NCBI GenBank assembly: GCA_900556485.1
Contig: USOX01000015.1
Location: 1 to 64,000, forward strand
From: an uncultured Dysgonomonas sp.
Lineage (GTDB): Bacteria > Bacteroidota > Bacteroidia > Bacteroidales > Dysgonomonadaceae
DNA length: 64,000 bases
Direction: 5' to 3'
In this document: positions 43,913 through 52,041 of the stretch, piece by piece
How positions within the stretch are numbered: position 1 is the stretch's first letter
Layout of the letters: every line of letters begins with the position of its first letter
Notes under the pieces: generated by a model
The model's database searches: none
What the model was told of the DNA's origin: nothing
What the model saw: only the letters and a program-made list of their open reading frames with translations
Translations under genes and position numbers: made by a program

Positions 43913-44557
43913 TTATTTCACTAGCTCTAACATTGCTTCATATGTGAAACCTTCGAAATTTGGAATAACTTTTACACCTTTTTCTGCTATTTTATCAGCA
44001 GGGTGTGTCGTTGAGAGACCGATAACTATCATACCAGCCGATTGCCCTGCTTCGATACCAGCAAATGAATCTTCGAAGACAATGCAATCTTTAGGATCTA
44101 CCTCAAGATCCTTTGCTGCTAACAGGTAGCAGTCGGGAGCAGGTTTACCATTTACTACTCTTGCTGCAGAAACAATAGTATCGAACAGTGTATCTAAATG
44201 TTTCTCTCTGTATACTCCAATTAACTTAGTATCAGTAGAGCTGGTTACTAAACCAACTTTGAGTCCTTTATTTTTTAGCTTTTCTACAAAGTGTACCGAT
44301 CCTGGTATTTCGGGGTACTGCATTTGTGATTCGAATTTGTCCAGATCGGCAACCAGATTATCTAATTCTTCTTTAGTACATTCTGAAAAATATTTTTTGA
44401 GTATATTTGGAAGAGTAGTTCCTTTAATAACCTTTTCGAAATTAGGGATACTGATGTTATATCTTTCTCCGGCACGTTTCCAGAATATGTCATATTGGGC
44501 TTCTGTATCAATCATTACACCATCCATATCGAAAAGTACGCAAGTAATATTTTTCAT
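43913..44557 (-). CDS. HAD hydrolase, beta-phosphoglucomutase-like
   Basis: This 214-residue protein has motif I FDMDGVMIDTE (D9 and D11), cap helices, motif II GLVTSSTDTK, Lys in VNGKPAPDCYLLAA and motif IV VFEDSFAGIEAGQSAGM. The KPAPDxYLLA segment and size fit the beta-phosphoglucomutase or sugar-phosphatase branch. It would act on a phosphorylated sugar. It is located between the transporter gene and the PfkB kinase gene, all on the minus strand and with short gaps (23 and 20 bp), so an operon is likely. Confidence 0.88.
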   Translation of the reverse strand: MKNITCVLFDMDGVMIDTEAQYDIFWKRAGERYNISIPNFEKVIKGTTLPNILKKYFSECTKEELDNLVADLDKFESQMQYPEIPGSVHFVEKLKNKGLKVGLVTSSTDTKLIGVYREKHLDTLFDTIVSAARVVNGKPAPDCYLLAAKDLEVDPKDCIVFEDSFAGIEAGQSAGMIVIGLSTTHPADKIAEKGVKVIPNFEGFTYEAMLELVK

Positions 44558-44580
44558 TGTAGCTACTTTTTATTTTATAC

Positions 44581-46257
44581 CTAAAAGAAGAGAATCAGTA
44601 ATAATTGGGTGAATATTATCCGGGCAAACATAGATACCGGATAAACTGTAGCATATGCTACTGCCGGTTCGTCATCGTCTGTGATGGAATTTATATAATT
44701 GAGTGCTATTGGATTTGCCATACTGCCGCAAAGCATACCCACTGCTCTTTCGTAGCTGATTTTATATAATTTCATTGCTAGTATGGCAACAATAATAACA
44801 GGTACGAAGGTTAATATAAAGCCTAACCCAACCCAAAGTAATCCTTCTGTTTGGAGTACGGTTTCGAAGAAGTGCTCTCCTGCGTTGATACCCAGACAAG
44901 CGAGATAGACTGTAAGACCAAATTCGCGCATTAGCAGGTTCGAACTTTGAGTAGTATATGTTGTAAAACGGAATCTGGGACCAAAAGCTCCCATTAATAT
45001 TCCTACAATAATAGGGCCTCCTGCAATACCAAGCTTCACGGGAAAACTCATGCCGGGGAAGGGTAGAGGAACTGCTCCCAGAATAAGCCCTAATGCCACG
45101 CCTGCAAATATAGCTATAAGATTAGGACGGTTCAGGCGTTTTTCTTCATCACCAAGTATTTTGGCTACATTGTCGATTGAAACTTTTTCGCCGACAACGG
45201 TCAATTTATCTCCTATTTGGAGTGAGAGGTTTGGTGAAGGTAATAGATCTATTCCGGCACGATTGACACGGGTGATATTGATACCATAATTATTTCTAAG
45301 TCTGAGTACGCCTAGTTTTACTCCGTTTACCTTGCTGCGAGTTACAATGATACGGCGCGAAACCAACTGACTGTTGTCTATATGGTTCCAATCTATATCT
45401 TCTTTGTTCCAGTCTACATTTTCTTGTTCTCCGAAAAGTATTCTTATATTTTCGACATCTGACTTTATAGAGATAATAAGTAAGTGATCGTCTTTTTCTA
45501 GAATGCATTCAGAAGTGGGTATAGTCACTTTTCCTTCGCGCCAGATACGAGATATAACAAATTTTTTAGGGGATAACTGCATTACATCGCGGATGCTCTT
45601 GCCTGCAATAGCCGGGTTTGTAATATGAAACTCACCTACATAAGTGTCATGGTTTCTTTTTTCATGACTTCGGACGCCGGCATCTTTTGATGTGAAAAAT
45701 GATCTTAAGAAAATGATAGCCAATATAACGCCAACTACACCTAACGGATAGGCTACAGCAGTAGCTAATGCCATATCTGCTACGGCTTTGGTGTCGCCTC
45801 CGGTAATCTGAGAAAGGGTTTGCTGTGCAGCTCCTAGTGCAGGTGTATTGGTTACTGCTCCACAGAGTATCCCAATCATATTGGGTAATGAGACTTTGCT
45901 GGTATAGCTGAATATAAGGGCTAGTATCAGCCCAATAAAAACAATGCCTAAGCCCAGCATATTAAGTTGTAATCCTCCTTTTTTCAGGGAGGAGAAAAAA
46001 CCGGGACCTACTTGGAGACCTAAAGCATAAATAAAGATGATAAGCCCGAAATTCTGTGCAAAGTCGAGCATATCTTTATTCAGGTCTAATCTAAGGTGCC
46101 CTAAGAGTATACCAACAAAGAAAACAAATGTTATTCCTAACGAAACATTGAAGATTCTCAGTTTGCCTAGTTGCAGGCCGATTGCCGATACTACTGAGAT
46201 AATGATAATCGACTGAACCGTAGAGGGTTCAAAAATGGTTTCCATTAACCAATCCAT
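44581..46257 (-). CDS. AspT/YidE-type membrane transporter with TrkA-C domains
   Basis: This 558-residue protein has about ten hydrophobic segments in two groups (about 10-185 and 385-555). A soluble middle part (about 200-375) contains two TrkA-C-like modules with FHITNPAIAGKSIRDVM and GIDLLPSPNLSLQIGDKLTVVG. The duplicated membrane halves each carry a Gly-rich PxxG-type re-entrant motif (GILCGAVTNTPALGAAQ and GMLCGSMANPIALNY). This is the layout of the aspartate:alanine antiporter AspT and YidE/YbjL proteins. The substrate cannot be told. It is first in the operon with the HAD and PfkB genes. Confidence 0.88.
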   Translation of the reverse strand: MDWLMETIFEPSTVQSIIIISVVSAIGLQLGKLRIFNVSLGITFVFFVGILLGHLRLDLNKDMLDFAQNFGLIIFIYALGLQVGPGFFSSLKKGGLQLNMLGLGIVFIGLILALIFSYTSKVSLPNMIGILCGAVTNTPALGAAQQTLSQITGGDTKAVADMALATAVAYPLGVVGVILAIIFLRSFFTSKDAGVRSHEKRNHDTYVGEFHITNPAIAGKSIRDVMQLSPKKFVISRIWREGKVTIPTSECILEKDDHLLIISIKSDVENIRILFGEQENVDWNKEDIDWNHIDNSQLVSRRIIVTRSKVNGVKLGVLRLRNNYGINITRVNRAGIDLLPSPNLSLQIGDKLTVVGEKVSIDNVAKILGDEEKRLNRPNLIAIFAGVALGLILGAVPLPFPGMSFPVKLGIAGGPIIVGILMGAFGPRFRFTTYTTQSSNLLMREFGLTVYLACLGINAGEHFFETVLQTEGLLWVGLGFILTFVPVIIVAILAMKLYKISYERAVGMLCGSMANPIALNYINSITDDDEPAVAYATVYPVSMFARIIFTQLLLILFF

Positions 46258-46364
46258 GACATTTTTCTACATTTATAAATGCGGCACAAAGGTAAGACAT
46301 TCGCATCGAGATACAAACTGTATGATATATGTTTTTACTATTTTGGCAGAACATATTTTTTTCT

Positions 46365-46400
46365 TTTAGCTGTTAGCCTTTAGTTTATAGCTATTAGTAG
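46365..46400. repeat. Degenerate TTAGC/AGCTA-type interspersed repeat
   Basis: TTTTAGCTGTTAGCC and TTTATAGCTATTAG follow one another. Similar runs occur at 46741-46774, 55159-55192, 55221-55248 and 57740-57755, always between genes. They resemble the short low-complexity intergenic repeats often seen in Bacteroidales genomes. Confidence 0.5.
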
Positions 46401-46497
46401 AAAAACTTGTATATAATTAGAGATTCTTCACTTTGTTCAGAATGGCAAAGAGAGCATTAGTTTTATAGAAGGAAAGATAGCTGTGGAAGAAAATAAA

Positions 46498-46527
46498 AAA
46501 GAGAAATCTTTTTCAAAATTTCTCTTT
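46498..46527 (-). terminator. Terminator after tRNA-His
   Basis: A 10-bp stem (46498-46507 with 46518-46527, arm AAAGAGAAAT) is followed on the minus strand by a T-run. It starts 6 bp after the tRNA 3' end. Confidence 0.8.
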
Positions 46528-46532
46528 CTTTG

Positions 46533-46606
<74 letters not shown>

Positions 46607-46724
46607 CGTTTTTTTGCTTTCGCGGTGCAAATATATGCATTTTTATTATAATAGCAAGAGGTATCTGAAAAAATCTTTTTCTTTTTTTATTCGTCTAGAG
46701 AAAACATATCTCAGAATGAAAATG

Positions 46725-46732
46725 TATTTTTG
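46725..46732 (+). promoter_or_regulatory. Possible -7 box for the symporter gene
   Basis: TATTTTTG fits TAnnTTTG, 72 bp before the ATG at 46805. The leader would contain one of the interspersed repeats. Confidence 0.35.
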
Positions 46733-46804
46733 TCAGTAACTAGCCGTTAGCTAATAATTTTTTAGCCAGTAGCAGGTAAATTTAAAAAACGTGTAAACTA
46801 AAAA

Positions 46805-48019
46805 ATGAATATATTAAAGAATTATGCCTTTACTATATTACTGCTTCTCGGAATCCTTGCAGGAGGTATTAGTGGTATTGTTTTTGGCAAAGATGCTTCG
46901 ATAGTAAAGCCAATAGGTGATATTTTCCTTAATATGATGTTTGTACTGATTGTGCCTTTGGTGTTTTTCAGTGTTTCGTCGTCTATCTGTAATATGAAAC
47001 ATTCTAATATGGTGGGGAAAGTTATCCGTAATATCATATTGGTTTTCTTATTTACTGCATTGGTTGCGGCTTTAGTTGCTTACTTTTTTACTTTACTCTA
47101 CAATCCTCTTGAAGGGATTAACCTGAATGATATCTTGGCTACAATGCCGGAGCAGACAGCCAAAAAACTTACTTCGGCGGAGGTATTGGTAAATACTTTT
47201 ACTGTATCAGACTTTCAATTATTATTTACTAAAGCTAATCTTTTACCATTAATTATATTTTCGGTGTTTTTTGGTGTGGCAACAGCTATGGCGGGAGAAA
47301 AAGGAAAGGTTGTGGGCGATTTTCTGAATGCTGCTAATCATGTAATTCTGAAAATGATGGGTATAATTATGTTGGTTGCACCTATTGGTTTGGGATGTTA
47401 TTTTGCAGATACAGTGGGACAGTTGGGTAGCCAGATCCTGAATGGATATCTACATGTATTTATTCTTTATTTGATATTGACAGCAATTTCTTTTTTCGGC
47501 TTAAATTCTGTATATATTTTTATATCGGGAGGAAAGAAAGCTTTGATCCTCTTCTGGAAAAATATATTGACTCCTTCATTAATGGCTATTGCAACTTCGT
47601 CGAGCGCAGCATGTATGCCAGTGAATATAGAGGCTGCAAAAAGGATGGGTGTGCCAAATGAGATTGCCGAAACGGTGATCCCGTTGGGAACGAATACGCA
47701 TAAGGACGGTTCGGTAATGGCCGGGGTACTCAAAATTATATTTTTGTTTTCTATATTTGGTTATCAGTTATCGTTTTCGTCGGATATGTTTATGATTGTT
47801 GGTGTGGCAATGCTTGTAGGTGTTGTGATGGGAGCGATACCTAGCGGAGGTATGACCGGTGAACTGCTGATCTGTGCTGCTTTTGGCTTCTCTCCAGAAT
47901 TGGCAGGGGCATTGATGATTATTAGTACTATTGTAGATATACCGGCTACATTGCTGAACTCGACAGGAAATGTGGTTTGTTCAGTGATGGTTACAAGGTT
48001 GAGTGGAATTCGTAAGTAG
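46805..48019 (+). CDS. Dicarboxylate/amino acid:cation symporter (DAACS family)
   Basis: This 404-residue membrane protein has about eight hydrophobic segments and the two re-entrant loops of glutamate-transporter-fold symporters. The Ser-rich HP1 motif is AIATSSSAACMPVN (about 261-274), followed by GTNTHKDGSVM in TM7 (normally NMDGT-like) and a Gly-rich HP2 region AIPSGGMTGELLICAAFGF. It is probably Na+- or H+-driven uptake of dicarboxylates or acidic or neutral amino acids; the exact substrate is not predictable. It is a single gene, with tRNA-His upstream and a hairpin terminator downstream. Confidence 0.9.
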   Translation: MNILKNYAFTILLLLGILAGGISGIVFGKDASIVKPIGDIFLNMMFVLIVPLVFFSVSSSICNMKHSNMVGKVIRNIILVFLFTALVAALVAYFFTLLYNPLEGINLNDILATMPEQTAKKLTSAEVLVNTFTVSDFQLLFTKANLLPLIIFSVFFGVATAMAGEKGKVVGDFLNAANHVILKMMGIIMLVAPIGLGCYFADTVGQLGSQILNGYLHVFILYLILTAISFFGLNSVYIFISGGKKALILFWKNILTPSLMAIATSSSAACMPVNIEAAKRMGVPNEIAETVIPLGTNTHKDGSVMAGVLKIIFLFSIFGYQLSFSSDMFMIVGVAMLVGVVMGAIPSGGMTGELLICAAFGFSPELAGALMIISTIVDIPATLLNSTGNVVCSVMVTRLSGIRK

Positions 48020-48117
48020 AGAGTTATAAGTTATGAATTATGAGTTATAATTTTATCTATATAATGTTATTGAATTTACTAGTAATAGAGAGAAAAAGTT
48101 ACAATTAAAAAGTATAC

Positions 48118-48143
48118 AAAAAGTGTCACTTTTGTCACTTTTT
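48118..48143 (+). terminator. Hairpin terminator after the symporter gene
   Basis: AAAAAGTG (48118-48125) pairs with CACTTTTT (48136-48143) around a 10-nt loop, giving a T-run. Related AAAAGTGACA and GTTACTTTT segments recur in the following 80 bp. Confidence 0.6.
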
Positions 48144-48219
48144 TAATTTTGAGTTTGATTATAAGTTAATTATATAATATGAAAAAGTGACAAGTGTTAC
48201 TTTTGGTTGAAATGAAATA

Positions 48220-50067
48220 ATGAAAATGAAAAAGATAATATCAGCTATACTAGCTTCTTTTTTACTGATAGGTAATTATACAAAAGCTCAGGATATGAGT
48301 ATCCCTGATTTAGCTAAACTATATGAATATACAGACTCGGAATTCGTGAAGCTGAGAGCAAAACATGCTCCTCTGATTGGAGTATCTGCCAGCCGGACTA
48401 AGTATGGAGGATCGAGCGTTCCTGTAAATTATATAGATGCAGTATTGAAAGCTGGGGGACGACCTGTGATTATTCCTGTAATGACTGATGGCGTCACCTT
48501 GAGGCAGATAGTTGCGGACTTGGATGGCTTGCTAATGACAGGAGGGGATGATGTAGATCCACGTTATTATAAGGAGAAGCCAATACCAAAAGTGAATGAA
48601 ATAGATTCGGTTCGGGATATTTTCGATTTGGTCTTGATTAAACTGGCAACTGATCGTAATATTCCTGTTTTAGGTATTTGCAGAGGCGAACAGGTTATGA
48701 ATGTGGCTTTTGGAGGAACGCTTTATCAGGATATTCCTTTGCAGCATGCGAATAAATCGATAAAGCATAAGCTGATGCAATCGGGAGAATACCCTACCCA
48801 TAATGTTGCTGTTGTACCTGATACAGAGCTTGCTTCTATAGTGGGAACGGATGAATTAATAACAAATTCGAATCATCATCAAGCGGTGAGAAAAGTAGCC
48901 CCCAATTTTAGAGTTTCTGCAAAATCATCAGATGGTATAATAGAGGCTATAGAGGCTTATCCTAATCGTTCGATAATGGGAGTGCAGTGGCATCCTGAGT
49001 CACAAATTACTAAAGGCGATTCTGTAATGCTGAAAGTTGTAGAACATATTGTAAAACAGGCTGAAATTTATCGTCAGGCAAAGGAAATTCACAAAAATAT
49101 ATTTACTGTAGATACGCATTGTGATACTCCTTTAGAATTTAAGCGCCCGGGATTTGATATTGGCAAGAGGGAGAATAATCAGGTGAATATACCTAAGATG
49201 CAGGAAGGAATGCTTGATGCTATTTTCTTTGCAGCGTATACAGCTCAAGGATCACGAGACAAAGCCTCTTCTGAAAAGACTGTAAAGAAAATAGATGGCC
49301 TGATAGACGGGATATACCAACAGGTGGAAAAGAACAAAGACCTATGCGGCATTGCTTATACTGTAAACGATCTGGAACGTTTGAAAAATGAGGGAAAGAA
49401 AGCAATTTTTATTGGAATTGAAAATGGGTATGGTATCGGCAAAGATATTTCGAATATAGAGTACTTCAAAAAGCGTGGGGTAAATTATATAACTCTTTGT
49501 CATACAAAAGATAATGATATTTGCGATACATCTAGTAATAGTAATCACGAATGGAATGGATTGAGTCCCTTTGGTAAGGAGGTGATTAAAGAGATGAATC
49601 GTCAGGGGGTAATGATAGATGTTTCGCATGCCGGAGAGAAAACTTTCTGGGATGTGATAGCTTTGTCTACTCAGCCAATTATTGCTTCGCATTCGTCGGT
49701 ACAGGCATTATGTTATCATGATCGTAACCTGACAGATAAACAAATGCGAGCTATTGCAAATAATGGAGGTGTAATACAAATCTGCCTTGTAGACCTGTTT
49801 GTAAATAAAGACCGTAAAAAAGCAAGCCTGATGGATGCAATAGATCATATCGACTATGCAGTAAAGATAGCAGGTATAGACCATGTGGGGATAGCCTCCG
49901 ATTTTGATGGAGGAGGAGGTCTTATTGGCTGTCAGGGTAGTAACGATATGATAAATATTACGGTAAAACTAATAGAAAGAGGTTACTCCGAAGATGATAT
50001 TACAAAAATATGGGGCAGCAATTTTCTGCGGGTAATGATGCAGGTACAGGCTGGTGCCCAGAAGTAA
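48220..50067 (+). CDS. Fusion: class I glutamine amidotransferase-like hydrolase (C26) + M19 dipeptidase
   Basis: This 615-residue exported protein (signal peptide about 1-23) is made of two enzymes. Residues about 45-285 form a gamma-glutamyl hydrolase of the peptidase C26 type, with the nucleophile C154 in LGICRGEQ, a GGDD loop in LLMTGGDDVDP and the His-Glu of the triad in GVQWHPES. Residues about 290-610 form a membrane-dipeptidase-like M19 domain with zinc ligands in VDTHCDTP (H300 and D302), a bridging Glu in GIENGYGIG, His in DVSHAGE and ASHSS, and Asp in GIASDFDGGGG. Together they could remove gamma-glutamyl groups and then split the remaining dipeptide. Confidence 0.9.
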   Translation: MKMKKIISAILASFLLIGNYTKAQDMSIPDLAKLYEYTDSEFVKLRAKHAPLIGVSASRTKYGGSSVPVNYIDAVLKAGGRPVIIPVMTDGVTLRQIVADLDGLLMTGGDDVDPRYYKEKPIPKVNEIDSVRDIFDLVLIKLATDRNIPVLGICRGEQVMNVAFGGTLYQDIPLQHANKSIKHKLMQSGEYPTHNVAVVPDTELASIVGTDELITNSNHHQAVRKVAPNFRVSAKSSDGIIEAIEAYPNRSIMGVQWHPESQITKGDSVMLKVVEHIVKQAEIYRQAKEIHKNIFTVDTHCDTPLEFKRPGFDIGKRENNQVNIPKMQEGMLDAIFFAAYTAQGSRDKASSEKTVKKIDGLIDGIYQQVEKNKDLCGIAYTVNDLERLKNEGKKAIFIGIENGYGIGKDISNIEYFKKRGVNYITLCHTKDNDICDTSSNSNHEWNGLSPFGKEVIKEMNRQGVMIDVSHAGEKTFWDVIALSTQPIIASHSSVQALCYHDRNLTDKQMRAIANNGGVIQICLVDLFVNKDRKKASLMDAIDHIDYAVKIAGIDHVGIASDFDGGGGLIGCQGSNDMINITVKLIERGYSEDDITKIWGSNFLRVMMQVQAGAQK

Positions 50068-50074
50068 TATATAT

Positions 50075-51454
50075 TCAGAATGTTGGTAATGATTTGCGCC
50101 AATTAAGAGCTTTCAAGGAAAGGTCTTTGGTTATGTCCGGGTATTTTTCTGTTATATTCTGTTTCTCAGACGGATCGTGCCATAGGTCGAATAGCATAAC
50201 GTTTGATCCATCTGTATCGATCAGTAGTTTCCATTGACCATCTCTGACTGCAACTGCGGGGCTTTTATCTTTATCCATTGGTTGAGGGAATGACTTGCTA
50301 TTGTTGCGTCTGTATTCCCAAAATAAGGGTTTGGTTCTGATCTGTGGGTTTCCTTTCAGGGCTTTGCTCATATCTATTCCATTGTCGTTATAGCCTGATG
50401 GAATAGGTACATTTGCCAGCTGGCACAGGCTTCTGTTCAGGTCGAGAGCAGAAACGATGGATGTTTCGTCTGTAAGCCCTTTTGGTATTATGTGTTCCGG
50501 TCCCCATATGATGAAAGGCATGCGTATACCACCTTCATATAAAGAAGCTTTACAGCCTCTCATATTTCCGGCTCTGCTTCCTCTGAAACTTGGTGCAGGG
50601 CCATTATCACTGGTGAAGATTACTATTGTATTGTCGGCTAATCCCAATATTTTTATTTCATCTAAGAGCCTGCCTATTTGCTTGTCGTATTCAGCCAGTA
50701 CGGTCTTGAAGTTCTTCTCGCTTTCTTGTCCATCCGGGAATACTTGCAGTTCTTCGATATTACCTACCCATGGGGTATGCATATCGTCGGGCCAAAGGTT
50801 AATGAAGCAAGGTTGGCCTTTGTGGCGTTTTAGAAAATCGATAGTCTTATCTACGAAGTAGGCTGTTCTGTCCCAGCGTTTGATACTATCTTTAGCTGAC
50901 CATATCCAATTGGTGGCTGTGAGTAACGGATCAGGATCAGGACTTTCGTATGTGCTTATGTACTCATCATATCCATATTCTTTTATGGATGGAGCATTTT
51001 TTACATCTCTGCCACCTCCTAAGTGCCATTTTCCGAAATGTCCGGTCTTATATCCCGCTGATTGTAATATATGAGGTAAAGTAGGAGCTTCGGGTGAAAG
51101 ATAGTCTGCCATTTCAGCACTTTTATTGCCTGCACGTGTTTGAAGGTAACTTGTAATATGCCATTGACCGGGATGCATGCCTGTAAGCAATCCTGCACGT
51201 GAGGGGGAGCTGATCGGAGAGGCACTGTAGTATTGTGTAAATTTAATGCCTTCTGATGCCATCTTATCAATATAGGGGGTAGGAATAAAGTCGCCTCCAT
51301 AGGTGCCGATATCTCCATATCCCATGTCGTCTGTTAATATAACAATGATATTCGGGTGGGTAGTAGTATATTCTTTCTGAGGTTTTGTACTATTGCAAGA
51401 TATCATAGGAATAGCAGTCAATAGAATTGGTAGGTATTGAGATTGGGCTTTCAT
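50075..51454 (-). CDS. Sulfatase lipoprotein (S1 family, Ser-type)
   Basis: This 459-residue sulfatase has a lipoprotein signal with Cys20 (PMISC-N). Metal-binding TDDMGYGDIGTYGG is at about 41-54. The active-site motif is SSPSR (82-86) in ASPISSPSRAGLLTGMHP. The first Ser (S82) would be converted to formylglycine by an anaerobic sulfatase-maturating enzyme, as is usual in Bacteroidota. GHFGKWHLGG and FTSDNGP complete the site. It would remove sulfate from glycans or other sulfated compounds at the cell surface. The gene lies alone, converging with the C26/M19 fusion gene with only 7 bp between them. Confidence 0.9.
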   Translation of the reverse strand: MKAQSQYLPILLTAIPMISCNSTKPQKEYTTTHPNIIVILTDDMGYGDIGTYGGDFIPTPYIDKMASEGIKFTQYYSASPISSPSRAGLLTGMHPGQWHITSYLQTRAGNKSAEMADYLSPEAPTLPHILQSAGYKTGHFGKWHLGGGRDVKNAPSIKEYGYDEYISTYESPDPDPLLTATNWIWSAKDSIKRWDRTAYFVDKTIDFLKRHKGQPCFINLWPDDMHTPWVGNIEELQVFPDGQESEKNFKTVLAEYDKQIGRLLDEIKILGLADNTIVIFTSDNGPAPSFRGSRAGNMRGCKASLYEGGIRMPFIIWGPEHIIPKGLTDETSIVSALDLNRSLCQLANVPIPSGYNDNGIDMSKALKGNPQIRTKPLFWEYRRNNSKSFPQPMDKDKSPAVAVRDGQWKLLIDTDGSNVMLFDLWHDPSEKQNITEKYPDITKDLSLKALNWRKSLPTF

Positions 51455-51543
51455 AGGGTATTATATATTTAGTTAAAAAGGGCATTTTAAATATATAACT
51501 TTTTTAAGGAATTGTATCTATATCAAGGGCTAAAAATGAAAAA

Positions 51544-51564
51544 GGCTATCCATCCCGGACAACC
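51544..51564 (-). terminator. Terminator-like hairpin of a candidate small transcript
   Basis: On the minus strand GGTTGTCC (51557-51564) and GGATAGCC (51544-51551) form an 8-bp stem with two G-U pairs and a 5-nt loop, followed by a TTTTTC run. It lies about 195 bp downstream of the promoter box at 51760. Confidence 0.65.
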
Positions 51565-51652
51565 TCTTTCCCTTCCTAATAAAACTTTAACTTTATTGTT
51601 CGGATGCTTCTTTAAAACTGAATAATCCTTTATTACCAGGAAATTGAAATAC

Positions 51653-51760
51653 TACCTGTTTCTGTTATTTGATTTTCCGTGGTTTTGGCTATTATTGCCA
51701 TTTCCGTTATTATTCTTGTAATTCTTCTTATTATTATTTTCCGTGTTTATTTGTTGATTC
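51653..51760 (-). ncRNA. Candidate small RNA or tiny Asn-rich ORF
   Basis: The minus-strand transcript expected from the box at 51760-51767 would begin near 51753 and could end at the hairpin at 51544. Its first part contains an open frame of about 35 codons (TTG start near 51761, stop near 51653), very rich in Asn, Lys and Gly. No similarity is recognised and the codon pattern is low complexity, so coding is doubtful. It could be a small RNA. Confidence 0.3.
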
Positions 51761-51767
51761 AAAAGTA
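51760..51767 (-). promoter_or_regulatory. -7 box of a candidate small transcript
   Basis: On the minus strand TACTTTTG fits TAnnTTTG. Two TTTG elements lie upstream at 16 and 23 bp (51784-51787 and 51791-51794), close to the expected 19-bp spacing. Confidence 0.4.
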
Positions 51768-51840
51768 TAGTTATGTAATTACTCAAACAACAAAAATCGA
51801 CAGAAAGTATTATTTAGTCGACAAAATTCCCATCTTATCT

Positions 51841-51980
51841 TAGAAGCTGTTTAATTTATAGCGGAATCAATTATTTAGCTATTTAACTTTCCTTTACCAG
51901 CCTCTGTTTGGCTATTTTAAGCGTCTTTTTAATCTTAAATAGCTCAAAACAGGCTAACAATATAACTCAAACAGCTTCTA
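51841..51980. mobile_element. MITE-like element (140 bp, 12-bp terminal inverted repeats)
   Basis: TAGAAGCTGTTT at 51841-51852 is perfectly repeated, inverted, at 51969-51980. Inside are further inverted pairs, AGCTATTTAA at 51878-51887 with TTAAATAGCT at 51934-51943, and GCCTCTGTTT with AAAACAGGC. It could fold as a long branched hairpin. No coding sequence and no clear target duplication are seen. Confidence 0.55.
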
Positions 51981-51988
51981 AAAAACGA

Positions 51989-52016
51989 AAGGAATGTCTT
52001 TAATATGACATTCCTT
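51989..52016 (-). terminator. Terminator of the phosphate operon
   Basis: A 10-bp stem, AAGGAATGTC (51989-51998) with GACATTCCTT (52007-52016), an 8-nt loop and a T-rich stretch downstream on the minus strand. It lies 26 bp after the phoR stop. Confidence 0.8.
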
Positions 52017-52041
52017 ATTATATTTATTGGATTATAGACTA

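Larger units (their letters stand above)
51455..52041. other. Intergenic region with candidate small transcript and MITE-like element
   Basis: This 587-bp gap holds no long gene. A -7 promoter-like box at 51760-51767 and a terminator-like hairpin at 51544-51564, both on the minus strand, delimit a possible transcript of about 210 nt. A 140-bp unit with 12-bp terminal inverted repeats lies at 51841-51980, and the terminator of phoR at 51989-52016. Confidence 0.55.
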
